A stretch of 64,000 nucleotides of DNA from Tautonia rosea (GTDB taxonomy: Bacteria > Planctomycetota > Planctomycetia > Isosphaerales > Isosphaeraceae), in NCBI RefSeq assembly GCF_012958305.1, contig NZ_JABBYO010000006.1, positions 372,001-436,000 on the forward strand. The letters are read 5' to 3'. Below are positions 17,813 through 27,642 of this stretch, piece by piece. Each line of letters starts with the position of its first letter. Positions within the stretch are counted from its first letter, which is position 1. A program made the position numbers and the translations under genes. The notes under the pieces are model-generated. The model did no database searches. It had not been told where the DNA came from and saw nothing but the letters and a program-made list of their open reading frames with translations.

Positions 17813-18399
17813 CCCGAATGTCCTCCGCATATGCGAGTTGCGAACCGAAGAGTCCGACCCCGATGCCATCACAAACCACCAAGTCCGGCGACCGAGGGTG
17901 TCTGGTCGACGTTGACCCTCCGCGAGAAGGCCTCGTCTCCCCCAATCCACCCATTCCGGACCCGGTCGGAAGCTGCCCGACCTCGCCTCGACCACCAAGG
18001 CGTTCCGAGCTTGATACGGTGAGACAACCACCCCAGCATGTAGGGCGGAGGTCAGGACACCTTCGAGTTGTAAATCTGGGAAGCCTGGGTGCCCTGCACA
18101 GCTAGAAAATACGAGGACAATTGCGTTGAGTCAAACGTCTAGGTCAAGTTTGGTGAAAAAATTCCAAAAGCAAGCAAGGAAAGGGAGGCGGTCTCTTGGG
18201 TCTGAAGCGCAACCCTGAATGGTGATTCAGCCGGTCGGGGTGTGCGGCCAGAGATGGAAAACGACTCAAGCCTCGGCCTCGGTTCACCGGATCGGTCGAC
18301 CCGGGTACGCAGCACGAGCGATCGCCCAAGGAACGCGACTCGATCGGAGCGGATTGCATCCCACGCTGTCGAACACAGGGCCGCCGCCCCTTGATTCCG
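17813..18399. other. 587-bp intergenic region upstream of the TIGR03000 gene
   Basis: This lies between the TIGR03000 gene and the end of the thioesterase gene, both on the minus strand. Base composition becomes notably lower in GC near 18060-18190. It holds a good minus-strand promoter (listed separately) but no credible gene. Confidence 0.5.
18106..18134 (-). promoter_or_regulatory. Sigma-70-type promoter for the TIGR03000 gene
   Basis: On the minus strand TTGACT (18134-18129) and TATTTT (18111-18106) are separated by exactly 17 bases inside a low-GC patch. The predicted transcript would have a leader of roughly 290 bases before the start at 17812. Confidence 0.5.
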
Positions 18400-18795
18400 T
18401 CAGGTGGTGAACGGTTCGGCGAGGGGGGCCGGAACGGGGCGGCTGGTGCGGGATTCGGGGTCGATGGTCACCAGCGTCACGACGGCATCGGCGGCGATCT
18501 CGCCGTCCGGCTTCCGAATTTCCTGCCGAAGCGCGAAGCTGGTCCGGCCGAGCCGCTCGGGGCGGGTGACGATGGTCAGCCGCTCCCCCTGGCGGCACTC
18601 CTTGCGAAAGTTGAGGCTCAGATTGACTGTGACCGTGATCGCCCCGAGGGACAACAGGGTGTCGTAGTCGAGCCCGTGCTGCTCATACCAGTCTTCCCGG
18701 CCCCACTCAAGATAGTCGACGTACTTGCCGTTATTGACATGTCCATTCACGTCGATTTCCGTCGGGCGAACGATGATCTCGATCGAGGTTTCCAT
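18400..18795 (-). CDS. Acyl-CoA thioesterase, 4HBT hotdog family (YbgC/FadM-like)
   Basis: This is a 131-residue hotdog-fold thioesterase. The active-site signature DVNGHVNNGKYVDYLEW is present with Asp15, His19 and Asn21 in the D-x3-H-x-N spacing used by 4HBT enzymes. It probably hydrolyses acyl-CoA or acyl-ACP thioesters; the chain preference is unknown. It follows the amidase gene on the same strand with a gap of 147 bases, so cotranscription is possible. Confidence 0.9.
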   Translation of the reverse strand: METSIEIIVRPTEIDVNGHVNNGKYVDYLEWGREDWYEQHGLDYDTLLSLGAITVTVNLSLNFRKECRQGERLTIVTRPERLGRTSFALRQEIRKPDGEIAADAVVTLVTIDPESRTSRPVPAPLAEPFTT

Positions 18796-18942
18796 CGGTC
18801 CTGGGTGTTCGGGTGCGTTGGGATGTTCGATCCGAGAGGACGCAGGCTCTTCCAGTGCGAAGGATGGACACTCATCGAAAGAAGGTGGGGAGAGACCGAC
18901 CTTAGGCGCCCCGCCCCAATCGCGGATTCGCGTCTCGTTCCC

Positions 18943-20697
18943 TCAAGAATCCTCGTCTTCCGGGGAGAACTCGGCAAGAAACTGTTCCAGAGGGGGCCGT
19001 CGCAGGTGGTCTCCCGAGCGGAGTTGGAAGGCGGAGGCCACGGCCAGCAGGGTCGTCTCGTCGTAGAGCCGTCCGGTGAAGGTGATCGAGCCGGGACCGT
19101 CCCGACCGTCGATCTCCTTCATGCCGAACGGGAGGACAGCCGTCGGGTGGCCGGTCAAATTGGTCAGGGCCAGGTCGTCGGCGTCGCAAACGTATAGATC
19201 GACCGTCTTCATGAGATCGGCCATCGCTCGCATGAGCAGAGTACGGACCCGAGCGGCCCGAAGGTACTCAACCGCCGGGATGAACTGCCCGCGTCGGAAG
19301 GTGATTGGCCAGCTATTGAGCCCCTCGGTAATCCTTGCCCGAGTCAGGCCATCGAACACCGTGGCCGCTTCAGTACCGAGCATCAGGGTGATGCTCGACG
19401 TCGGGTACTGGTCAGGCAAGCTGATGGGAACGAGGCTCACGCCCAGCTCGCGCAAGATCGCCAACTCCGGTCGATCATCGGCCGGGCGCTCGGGATCGTC
19501 GAAGAAACCAACCCGCAGCTTCGGCAGACTGACCTTCGGAGGCCAGTCGAACGGCTGATCCACGGCCCCCGCGTCGAACCCGTCGGTGCCGTGGATCGCG
19601 TCGAGGATCAAGGCGCAATCTTCCAGCGATCGGGCAATCGGGCCGACCTTGTCCATCGTCCATGATAAGGTCATGCAGCCGTGTCGGCTCACCCTGCCGA
19701 ACGTCGGCCGCAGGCCCGAGGCACCGCAGGCGCGACACGGCGAAACAATGCTGCCGAGGGTCTCGCTGCCAATCGCGAAACCGACCAGCCCAGCTGCCGC
19801 GGCAGAGGCCGACCCGGCCGACGAGCCGCTCGATCCGCGCCTCGGGTCCCAGGGGCTGTTGGTCCGACCGCCAAACCAGCGATCCCCCATTGCCAGCGCT
19901 CCGAGCGAGAGCTTGGCCACCATCACTGCTCCCGCCTCCTCCAAGCGGGCGGCCACGGTGGCCTTGGTGTCGAGCTCTTGATCCTTGAACGGCGGCGCTC
20001 CCCAACTCGTCGGGTAGCCGGGATAGGCCATCAAATCCTTGGCCCCCCAGGGAACGCCGTGCAAGGGGCCTCGGTACTGCCCGGCGGCCAGCTCTGCATC
20101 AGCGCGCTTCGCCTGTTCCCGGGCGGTTTCCTCGGTCAGCGTGACAACACACTTGAGCATCGGGTCGAACCGCTTGAGCCGGTCAAGATACAGCTCAGTC
20201 AGTTCGATCGACGAAACCTTCCGCGACCGGATCAAGCTTGCCAGCTCGGTCACGGGGAGGAACGCCAGGTCCTCGTCCGAGGCCGGACGCTCCAGCGCGT
20301 GCCAGTCGCTCGGCTCGGCCTGATTGCGGCGAATTTCGGCCGCGGGCCGCAGGTCCGGGTCGGGCAGGAACGTCAGGGCAGGGGGCACATCGTAGTCGAC
20401 CGGCACGGCTCGTAATTGCCGAAAATCGGACAGCGCGCGCATCAGGGCACTGGAGATGCTCGCCCGCTCATCGTCGTTCAGTTCCAGGCCGGAGATCCAC
20501 TCGGCCTGGGCGATCAGTTCGGGAGTCACCATCACTCCCTCGCCCACCCCGGCCGCCAACGCTCGGTGAAACGTCACCGAGCCGATTCCCAAGGCCCCCA
20601 GCGCCTTCAAGACCGCCCGGCGATGCATTCCTTCAGGCCGATCAGCCTCAGCTTGAACGTCATCCCCGGCCAGTTCACCGCAATTTCTGTGCGTCAT
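18943..20697 (-). CDS. Amidase signature family protein with probable Tat signal
   Basis: The 584-residue product belongs to the amidase (GatA-like) superfamily with a Ser-cisSer-Lys triad: Lys in WGAKDLM, the Gly/Ser-rich RGSSGSSAGSASAAAAG segment, and the serine in GSETLGSIVSPCRACG. Near residue 30 an RRAVLKALGALGIGSV segment resembles a twin-arginine signal, so it may be exported, unlike the true tRNA amidotransferase subunit. A GatA role is unlikely since no gatB or gatC is nearby. The start is uncertain (ATG 20697 or 20721; neither has a good Shine-Dalgarno). It lies 71 bases downstream of the propeller-cytochrome gene, probably in one operon. Confidence 0.85.
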   Translation of the reverse strand: MTHRNCGELAGDDVQAEADRPEGMHRRAVLKALGALGIGSVTFHRALAAGVGEGVMVTPELIAQAEWISGLELNDDERASISSALMRALSDFRQLRAVPVDYDVPPALTFLPDPDLRPAAEIRRNQAEPSDWHALERPASDEDLAFLPVTELASLIRSRKVSSIELTELYLDRLKRFDPMLKCVVTLTEETAREQAKRADAELAAGQYRGPLHGVPWGAKDLMAYPGYPTSWGAPPFKDQELDTKATVAARLEEAGAVMVAKLSLGALAMGDRWFGGRTNSPWDPRRGSSGSSAGSASAAAAGLVGFAIGSETLGSIVSPCRACGASGLRPTFGRVSRHGCMTLSWTMDKVGPIARSLEDCALILDAIHGTDGFDAGAVDQPFDWPPKVSLPKLRVGFFDDPERPADDRPELAILRELGVSLVPISLPDQYPTSSITLMLGTEAATVFDGLTRARITEGLNSWPITFRRGQFIPAVEYLRAARVRTLLMRAMADLMKTVDLYVCDADDLALTNLTGHPTAVLPFGMKEIDGRDGPGSITFTGRLYDETTLLAVASAFQLRSGDHLRRPPLEQFLAEFSPEDEDS

Positions 20698-20768
20698 GGG
20701 AGTCTTCGTGAAGAGGAACATGAACGGAAAATGGTCGAGGCGAACCATCGCTCGACACGGATCAATCG

Positions 20769-22568
20769 TTACAGACTGTTCAAAAATGTAATCAGATCCG
20801 CCAGGTCTTCCTCTCCGAGCGGTTCCTCAAGCTGATGCTGGTGATGGTTGAAGACGTCCGTGAGCGTGTTCGCCTGTCCGTCATGAAAGAACATCGGCCG
20901 TCGACCAACCCCCCGCAGCGACGGCGGGTTGAACGCGGTCTGGCCTTGCTCGTCGCTCAGGCCCACGTCGTACACCTCGGCCGAGGTGTAGACCGGCGGC
21001 GTGTGGCAGCGGTCGCATCGCATCGCTCGGAACAGATTCGCCCCACGCGCAACCGCCTCGGCGTCGTACGACGGGTGCTCCGGAGCGGTCAGGGCAGGGG
21101 GAGGCCCGAGCGACCGAAGATAGGCTTCGATCTCCTCCGCCTCGTCGTCATAGAGAGGATATCCCCTCATGCTTGAGGAAACCGACTTCTTGATTTGATC
21201 ACCAAGAACCTCGATTCCCCCGTCCCAGGCCCAGGGCTTTGTCTCTCCGACGCCGAGCAATGAGAGAGTGCGCTTCGGCGTCCCGTACGAATCATCCCCG
21301 AGCGTGTCGGCCATCTGACCGTTCGCATGGCCGTCGGTGTGGCAACTATGGCAGCTCATCCAGCCGTCGTGCGAAAGCCTCGCATCGTAAAACCGCAACC
21401 GACCCCGGCGCACCGGGTCGGGCTCGGGGGTCGGGCCGAGAGAGATCGAGACCGGCTTCGCGCCATACGCCAGCGTAACGATCGAAACCGAATCGTCGAA
21501 CGCATTGGCCACCGCAACCCGATCGTCCTCCGAAAGCCGGACCATCGCTACCGGCCGACGACCGACCGCGACCCGCTGCCCGATCGAGCTTCCTTCAGGG
21601 CCGAACGCCACCCGGTTCAGGCCGCCCAGGGCCACTGCGATCCGACCTCCGGGAATCGCCAGCACCCCGTTCGGGTCCCCCGCACCGTCCCCCACATCGC
21701 TCAGGTGCTGACGGGTGCTCGCCGCGTGCAGGTCGGCGTTGGGGTCGAGCAGGGCCGCTCTTGGAATCGTTCGCAGCATGCTGCCAATAAATCCGGCCCA
21801 GTGAATATCATTCATGTCGGTGCGCGCCGATCGATTCAATACCTGATGGGTGATCAGGATTCGATCTCCCTCGATGCTTTGCACCATTCCTCGGATGTTG
21901 TGCCCGGGGAGTTCCCGGACCGAAGCGAGCGCACCGACATTCCCGTCCACCACCGCCAGGTGTCCGCCGAACGCATCGGCCACGACCGCCTGACCGTCAC
22001 CGATCGCCAGCACGTTCCTTGCTTCGAATGGCAACGGGACCGTGTGAACTACGCGCAACGGCCGATCAGCCTCACCCACCTCAAGGATCGTCACCGTTCT
22101 CGACCAGAGCGACGCGACAAACACCCTAGAGCCGTCCGGTTCGATTGCTACGCCCACCGGTGTGTCGGCAACCGCCACCCGAGCGATGACCGAAAGCTCT
22201 GGCCCCTCCACCCTCAACAAGACGGTCTGGTCATGCTCCTCATCGACCGTCAGCAAGAACCGCCCATCCGGCGTCGCCGCCAGGTCGGCAAGGGCCGCCC
22301 CCACCGGCTCCTCCGTCACGACCACACACCGTTGCGTGTCGATGACCGAGATCGTCCCGCTCCCCCGATTCGCTACGTAAAGCCACGATCCATCGAAGGA
22401 AACGGCCATCGCGACCGGCTCTCGCCAGCGAAGCTCCGGAGCTGCGGTCGAGCGATCAGACGGCTCGTGCGGCCGCGGATTCCCCGTGCCAGATGCAGGC
22501 GGGATGAGAAGGAGGAAGGGCGCGATCAGGGCAAATGCCCCGATCGACTCGGATCGCCAAGGGTTCAT
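20769..22568 (-). CDS. Beta-propeller protein with C-terminal di-heme cytochrome c domain
   Basis: This 599-residue exported protein has a signal peptide (GAFALIAPFLLLIPPASG). Residues about 50-380 form YVTN/NHL-like beta-propeller repeats, for example SFDGSWLYVANRGSGTISVID and TPDGRFLLTVDEEHDQTVLL. The C-terminal part has two heme-binding CxxCH motifs, CHSCH near residue 405 and CDRCH near 515, followed by SLRGVGRRPMFFHDGQA, as in MauG or cytochrome c peroxidase-like domains. It is probably a periplasmic redox enzyme or electron carrier. ATG 22568 is chosen for the signal peptide and an upstream GGGAG. Confidence 0.87.
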   Translation of the reverse strand: MNPWRSESIGAFALIAPFLLLIPPASGTGNPRPHEPSDRSTAAPELRWREPVAMAVSFDGSWLYVANRGSGTISVIDTQRCVVVTEEPVGAALADLAATPDGRFLLTVDEEHDQTVLLRVEGPELSVIARVAVADTPVGVAIEPDGSRVFVASLWSRTVTILEVGEADRPLRVVHTVPLPFEARNVLAIGDGQAVVADAFGGHLAVVDGNVGALASVRELPGHNIRGMVQSIEGDRILITHQVLNRSARTDMNDIHWAGFIGSMLRTIPRAALLDPNADLHAASTRQHLSDVGDGAGDPNGVLAIPGGRIAVALGGLNRVAFGPEGSSIGQRVAVGRRPVAMVRLSEDDRVAVANAFDDSVSIVTLAYGAKPVSISLGPTPEPDPVRRGRLRFYDARLSHDGWMSCHSCHTDGHANGQMADTLGDDSYGTPKRTLSLLGVGETKPWAWDGGIEVLGDQIKKSVSSSMRGYPLYDDEAEEIEAYLRSLGPPPALTAPEHPSYDAEAVARGANLFRAMRCDRCHTPPVYTSAEVYDVGLSDEQGQTAFNPPSLRGVGRRPMFFHDGQANTLTDVFNHHQHQLEEPLGEEDLADLITFLNSL

Positions 22569-22847
22569 GCGGACGGGCTCCCTGGGGCCTTCGGTGCCAT
22601 GGGTCAACCGGAGCGGGCCGTGTCGCATTCGATTCTATTCGGAAATCTCGCCCTTGCCCACGGATTCGCCTCTGAGCCCTCGCCGATCAGGCGATCCCAA
22701 CACCGTCTGGCCGATTGCGTCAAGCCCGGCGATTCGCCACGATGGCGGGATCGCCGCTCACCTTGCTTCCCGAGGATCGACCCGGTTCGGCTGAGGACGC
22801 GGCGGCGGATCGGCCCCTATTCGACGCCCTCCTGAGACTCCATTGCC

Positions 22848-24902
22848 ATGATTCGATGCGCCCCCCTGACGACTGCGAGTGTCGTCCTGCTCCTCTTCGT
22901 CTGTCCGCTTCTTCACGCGCAAACATCGCTCGACGATCGCCTGGAACCGTTGCTCCAGTCGCATCAAGGGAAGGTCTCTGTCGCCGTCGAGCATCTGGAG
23001 TCGGGCGATTCGTACCGCAAGGACGCCGATCGACCCATGCCGACGGCCAGCCTGATCAAGTTCCCCGTCATGGTCGAAGCCTACCGCCAGGCTGCCGAGG
23101 ACGGACTCGACCTGAATCAGGCCATCACCCTGATCGACGACGACAAGGTTCCCGGTTCGGGAGTCCTGACGTATCACTTCTCCGAGGGGGCCTCGTTCCC
23201 GCTCCGCGACGCGATCCGCTTGATGATCGCCTACTCAGACAATACCGCAACCAACCTCGTCGCCGACGCCGTCGGCCTGAAGGCGACCGCCGACACGATG
23301 GAGCGCATGGGACTGCCCAACACCAAGCTTCATTCGAAGGTCTACCGCCGCGATACTTCCGTCTTCCCCGACCGCAGCCCCGAGTTTGGCCTCGGCAGCA
23401 CCACCGCCGACGAGATGATCACCCTGCTCAAACAGCTTCACGCCCGCGAGCTCGTCAGCGCCGATGCCTCCGAGCAAATGTACGAACACATGCTCAACTG
23501 TCAGGATGACAAGCTGTTCAAGCGGTTCCTTCCCTCCGGCACGAAGGTCGCGCACAAGACCGGAGCCGTCAGCCAGGTTCGCACCTCGGCCGGTATCATC
23601 GAAACTCCCGGCGGCCCCGTTGCCCTCTGTGTGTTGACCTCCGAGAACGAAGATACCCGCTGGACCGACGACAACGCCGCCGAACGCCTCATCGCCCGCG
23701 TCGCCCAGGAGGTTTACAACCACTTCAACCGCTTGCCCGAAGACTCTCAACCCGCTGACAACGCTTCCGAGACAATCCGCTTCGGGGCCAACGGGCCGGC
23801 CGTCGAGGCGCTCCAGCGACGGCTCAATGCCGCGCTCGATCCTTCGCCCGGCCTCTCAGTCGATGGTGATTTCGGCCCAGCCACCCAGTCGGCCCTCATC
23901 CGCTTTCAAGGCCTTCGGAACCTGCCCACCAGCGGCAATGCCGACCCGGAAACGCTCGCTGCCCTCGGTACCGAACCCCTCGAAGACCCGCCCGTTCCCT
24001 CTCCTGAGGAGGTCAACAACCAGGTCGAGGAACAGGCCGAGCCCGACCCGATCGACGGGCCTCCCTTCGTCACCGCCAAGGCCTGGGCCATCATCGACGC
24101 CGACTCTGGCGAACTGCTCGGCGGCGACAATGAAGACACGGCACTCGACATGGCCAGTACGACCAAGATCATGACCGCCCTGGTCGTCGTCCGCCTGGCT
24201 GAAGCCGACCCGAGCATCCTCGACGAGGTCGTCACCTTCTCCGAGCGCGCCGACCGCACCAACGGCTCGACCGCTGGCGTTCGGGCTGGTGAGCGCCTGA
24301 CGGTCCGTGAACTGCTCTACGGCCTGATGCTCCCTTCTGGCAACGACGCCTCCGTCGCGCTTGGCGAGCACTTCGGCGCCCGAGTCGGCCCGATCGAAGA
24401 CGACCCGCACGAGGTCGACCCGCTCCCTCGTTTCGTCGCCGCCATGAACCGCCTGGCCATTGAGCTGGAGTTACCCGACACCCGCTTCGCCAACACGCAC
24501 GGCCTGACGGCTCCCGGACACCACGCCAGTGCCGTCGATCTCGCCCGCCTGGCTCGGGTCGCCCTGGATAACGAGCTTTTCGCCGAGATCGTTTCCACCC
24601 GCCGCCGCGGCTGCACCCTGTTCGACCCCGACGACTCGCCGCGCAACGTCCTCTGGAACAACACCAATCGGCTCTTGCCGACCGAGGGCTACGACGGCGT
24701 GAAGACAGGCACCACCAGCGCCGCCGGTGCCTGTCTCGTCGCCCGAGGATCGCGAGGCGACGACCGGGTCATCACCGTCGTCCTCGGCAGCACCTCCGCC
24801 GACGCCCGCTACACCGACGCCCGCAACCTGTTCCGATGGGCCTGGACCACCCTCGGCCACACCGCCGACGCCCTCGCGACCGAGGCCGCCGCCGGCCGTT
24901 GA
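22848..24902 (+). CDS. Fusion: class A beta-lactamase-like domain, PG-binding domain, D-Ala-D-Ala carboxypeptidase
   Basis: The 684-residue secreted protein has a signal peptide (residues 1-25, ending LLHAQ). Residues 30-295 form a serine hydrolase of the class A beta-lactamase type: S68-L-I-K71, SDN at 130-132 and HKTG at 236-239. The omega-loop glutamate motif (ExxLN) is not apparent, so it may bind or cleave peptidoglycan rather than destroy beta-lactams. Residues 310-375 are a peptidoglycan-binding domain 1 (GANGPAVEALQRRLN, GDFGPATQSALIRFQ). Residues 410-680 are a peptidase S11 DD-carboxypeptidase: S437-T-T-K440, SGN at 497-499 and KTG at 619-621. Two penicillin-recognising modules on one chain, linked by a cell-wall-binding module, is unusual. 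Confidence 0.9.
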   Translation: MIRCAPLTTASVVLLLFVCPLLHAQTSLDDRLEPLLQSHQGKVSVAVEHLESGDSYRKDADRPMPTASLIKFPVMVEAYRQAAEDGLDLNQAITLIDDDKVPGSGVLTYHFSEGASFPLRDAIRLMIAYSDNTATNLVADAVGLKATADTMERMGLPNTKLHSKVYRRDTSVFPDRSPEFGLGSTTADEMITLLKQLHARELVSADASEQMYEHMLNCQDDKLFKRFLPSGTKVAHKTGAVSQVRTSAGIIETPGGPVALCVLTSENEDTRWTDDNAAERLIARVAQEVYNHFNRLPEDSQPADNASETIRFGANGPAVEALQRRLNAALDPSPGLSVDGDFGPATQSALIRFQGLRNLPTSGNADPETLAALGTEPLEDPPVPSPEEVNNQVEEQAEPDPIDGPPFVTAKAWAIIDADSGELLGGDNEDTALDMASTTKIMTALVVVRLAEADPSILDEVVTFSERADRTNGSTAGVRAGERLTVRELLYGLMLPSGNDASVALGEHFGARVGPIEDDPHEVDPLPRFVAAMNRLAIELELPDTRFANTHGLTAPGHHASAVDLARLARVALDNELFAEIVSTRRRGCTLFDPDDSPRNVLWNNTNRLLPTEGYDGVKTGTTSAAGACLVARGSRGDDRVITVVLGSTSADARYTDARNLFRWAWTTLGHTADALATEAAAGR

Positions 24903-24939
24903 CCCTCGTTGTTCTTTCGATGAAGCCCCGCCTCCCAAA

Positions 24940-24999
24940 CCCTCTCCCCCGATCGCGGAGGAGAGGGTGGCCGTCAGGCCGGGTGAAGGGGAGCCGAGA
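24940..24999. repeat. Dispersed palindromic repeat (CCCTCTCC type)
   Basis: CCCTCTCC (24940-24947) and GGAGAGGG (24960-24967) form a hairpin followed by GTGGCCGTCAGGCCGGGTGAAGGG. A related copy with the same trailing block lies at 53996-54090. It sits just after the fusion gene and could act as its terminator, but its recurrence points to a dispersed intergenic repeat. Confidence 0.6.
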
Positions 25000-25052
25000 G
25001 TGCTTGGAATCGCATTCCCCGTACGGATCGCTCACGGAGCTTGCGGACTGAG

Positions 25053-25451
25053 ATGATCGACGACGATCCCGATGACTTCGGCCGCCCTGGCGCTCCCGGC
25101 GTTCGCGTCTGCGGAGGGGAGGACGATCCGGTCCCGGTGGACCTCTGGTACGGGACGTTCGACGTGATCCTCCGCGGCCTTCATGATCTCTGGTGGTGCG
25201 ACCGTCGGATCAAGCGTCTGAACATCCTGAGCGATTGGATCGCCGACCGTGGGCTGTTCGATCCCGAGGTCGGCCGATCCGTGCTCAATGACCCGGCGGA
25301 AACGCTCTCCGCGTTCCGTCTGCTCCGTGACCGCTTCGCCCGAAACGCGATCGAGCCGGGCGACGAGGTCGATGCTGCCCTCATCGCCCTGAGCCATTGC
25401 CTGGCCGACGCGATTGCTCACGATCAGCCAGTTCTGATCGATCGGATTTGA
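25053..25451 (+). CDS. Hypothetical protein, small and acidic
   Basis: The 132-residue product starts DDDPDDFGRP and contains aromatic-rich helices (VDLWYGTFDVILRGLHDLWWCDRRIKRLNIL). No signal peptide, membrane segment or known domain is recognised. Codon use matches the neighbours. The start is uncertain: ATG 25053 has GGAG 13 bases away; TTG 25041 is in frame. The stop touches the convergent asparagine synthetase gene end (25452). Confidence 0.6.
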   Translation: MIDDDPDDFGRPGAPGVRVCGGEDDPVPVDLWYGTFDVILRGLHDLWWCDRRIKRLNILSDWIADRGLFDPEVGRSVLNDPAETLSAFRLLRDRFARNAIEPGDEVDAALIALSHCLADAIAHDQPVLIDRI

Positions 25452-27488
25452 TCAGGCGCTGGCCGCCGTCGCCGTGTGGGGAGCGAAGGCCGAGGCATCA
25501 GGAATCGACAGATCCGCGCGACTGACGGTCGGAGCCGACCACGTCGGCAGGTCGCAGAGTCCGCCGCCACAATAGGTGTGATGCCAGAGCTGCGTGGCAA
25601 TGACCATCGTCAGGCTCAGGTCCATTCCCCCTTGCCTCGGGGTGACTCGGGGGAACCAGCGGCGTCGGGCGACTTCCGCCGCCACAGCCTCGGCGTCGAA
25701 GAAGCCGGTGCGGCCGAGTGACTCGGGGCTGAGCAACTGATCGACCCATCCCGGCCGGTGCGGGCCGAGGAAGGTCCGCGAGAGGCTGGCCCGGAACATC
25801 TCCTTCGGTCGGCTCGCCGTTTTCTCGCCGATCGGGCTCGGCAAGACACGACGGGCGACCTGGCGGAGCAGCCACTTATCCGTTTTCCCTCGCAGCTTGT
25901 ATTCCGGAGCCAGCGCGGCACAGAAGGCGGTCACGTCCTCGTCGAGCAGCGGATACCGCGTCTCGACCGAGGCGTTCATCGCCACCCGGTCCCCCTTGCC
26001 GGCCAGCAAGAGCCCCGGCAGCATCACCTTGTAGCCGAGGTACAGCGATTGATGCAGCGGGTGCCAGTGCTCAAAGCGATCGTGGGTGATCCCCATGTCC
26101 TCGCCATAGGCGCTGTATCCATCGATCGATGACCACATCGACTCCGAATACACGCGAGCCCGTGATTGCCCGAGCATGTCGTACAGCTCTTGCTGCGCGA
26201 CGCGCGCCCCTCGGACCGGGAACCTTGGGTTGCGCGCTCTTGGGTCGGTCGAGATACGGTTGAGGAACCATTCCCGGCCGATCCGGGGAAGCGTTTCCCC
26301 CCATCGGGCCTTGAAGCGATCACGCATGGCGTGCATTCGGTGCCACGGATAGCCGGCCATCGCCTCATCGGCCCCTTCCCCTGTCAGGGCGACCTTGTAG
26401 CCGTCGCGATGCACCGCTTGCGCCAGCCGAAGCAAGGTCGCACACGCCGTATCCATCACCGGCATCTCAGCGGCGACGATCAACTCAGGATACGTCTCAG
26501 CGATCCGAGACTTGGACATTTCCACGAGCGTCAAAGGTGATCCCACTCCGGCCGCTGCCTCGCTCGCCTTCGTCCGTTCGTCCGGCCCGGCCCGATCGAG
26601 CGCCACCGAGAACGAGGGCAGGGGGGTTCCCCGCTCCTGACCGGCCACACCAAGCACGATCGCAGAATCGAGCCCCCCGCTGATGTAGCTGACCACCGGC
26701 ACATCCCCGCGCAATCGACGGCGGACGGCGTTGCGGATCAAGCCCTCGAACTCCTCGATCAATCCCTCGACGTTCTCCTCCCGACGCTCCTCCCCTGCAT
26801 CCGGGAATTCCAGGTCCCAGTAGCTGACAACGTGCTTCCGCCCCGATTCTGCATCCACCCGCAAGAAATGCCCCGGCGGCAGCAGATGAACGTCTCGGAA
26901 GCAGGTCCGGCGAATGCTCGCCGAGAAGGTGTTGAAGAACGAGTCGAGCCCTTTCGGGTCGGGAATTGGGTCCACGAGACCCGACGCCAGCAGGGCCTTG
27001 ATCTCCGAGCCCCACAGCAGCCAGCCGTCCCGCTCGGCATAGAACAACGGGCAGATGCCCACGCGGTCGCGGGCCAGGTGGATCGTCCGGTGGTTGCGAT
27101 CCCAGAGCGAGACGGCAAACTGCCCCTTGGCGGCGCGGAAGGCCCCGTCGCCGTAGTCCTCGAACAGATGGACCCAGACTTCCGTGTCGCATCGCGAGTG
27201 GAGCCGGTGCCCCTGGGCGATCAGGTCGCGCCTCAACTGGTCGTCGTCATATAATTCGCCGTTGAAGGCGACCCAGATCGAGCCGTCCTCGTTCGCCATC
27301 GGCTGAAAGCCGCCGTTGAGGTCGACGATCGACAACCGCCTGGCCCCCAGGAACACTCCCGGTTCGCGGTGAATCCCTTCCGCGTCCGGCCCCCGGTGCT
27401 CGATCGCCCGGGTCATGGACACGGCCCGATCGAGGGGGAAGGTTCGACGGGCTCCGGTCAGATCCACTGCGCCAGCGATGCCACACAT
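25452..27488 (-). CDS. asnB: Asparagine synthase (glutamine-hydrolysing)
   Basis: The 678-residue product converts aspartate to asparagine using ATP and glutamine amide nitrogen. It begins MCGIAGAVDL with the N-terminal nucleophile Cys2 of class II glutamine amidotransferases, continued by RGPDAEG, FNGELY and CDTEVW. The synthetase half contains the PP-loop VSYISGGLDSAIVLG and the TGEGADEAMAGYPWHR segment. The ATG at 27488 is fixed by Cys2 and by a GAGG eight bases upstream; the longer frame to 27554 is not needed. In planctomycetes such enzymes also occur in exopolysaccharide clusters, but this one stands alone. Confidence 0.95.
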   Translation of the reverse strand: MCGIAGAVDLTGARRTFPLDRAVSMTRAIEHRGPDAEGIHREPGVFLGARRLSIVDLNGGFQPMANEDGSIWVAFNGELYDDDQLRRDLIAQGHRLHSRCDTEVWVHLFEDYGDGAFRAAKGQFAVSLWDRNHRTIHLARDRVGICPLFYAERDGWLLWGSEIKALLASGLVDPIPDPKGLDSFFNTFSASIRRTCFRDVHLLPPGHFLRVDAESGRKHVVSYWDLEFPDAGEERREENVEGLIEEFEGLIRNAVRRRLRGDVPVVSYISGGLDSAIVLGVAGQERGTPLPSFSVALDRAGPDERTKASEAAAGVGSPLTLVEMSKSRIAETYPELIVAAEMPVMDTACATLLRLAQAVHRDGYKVALTGEGADEAMAGYPWHRMHAMRDRFKARWGETLPRIGREWFLNRISTDPRARNPRFPVRGARVAQQELYDMLGQSRARVYSESMWSSIDGYSAYGEDMGITHDRFEHWHPLHQSLYLGYKVMLPGLLLAGKGDRVAMNASVETRYPLLDEDVTAFCAALAPEYKLRGKTDKWLLRQVARRVLPSPIGEKTASRPKEMFRASLSRTFLGPHRPGWVDQLLSPESLGRTGFFDAEAVAAEVARRRWFPRVTPRQGGMDLSLTMVIATQLWHHTYCGGGLCDLPTWSAPTVSRADLSIPDASAFAPHTATAASA

Positions 27489-27642
27489 GATGCGATCCTC
27501 AAACGAAGCAGCCGGACGGAGTGACACGGGTGCCAACCGAGGAGCGATCCACACCCGCCGGCCGGGTCCGCTCCCCCGACCGGCACCGATGGACGGAATT
27601 CGACGTTCCCTCAGTCCCGCCGCGTAACGCGAACCCAGGGGA

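Noticed and set aside
18943-20697. Glutamyl-tRNA(Gln) amidotransferase subunit A
   Set aside because: An apparent twin-arginine signal and absence of gatB/gatC nearby argue for a different amidase.
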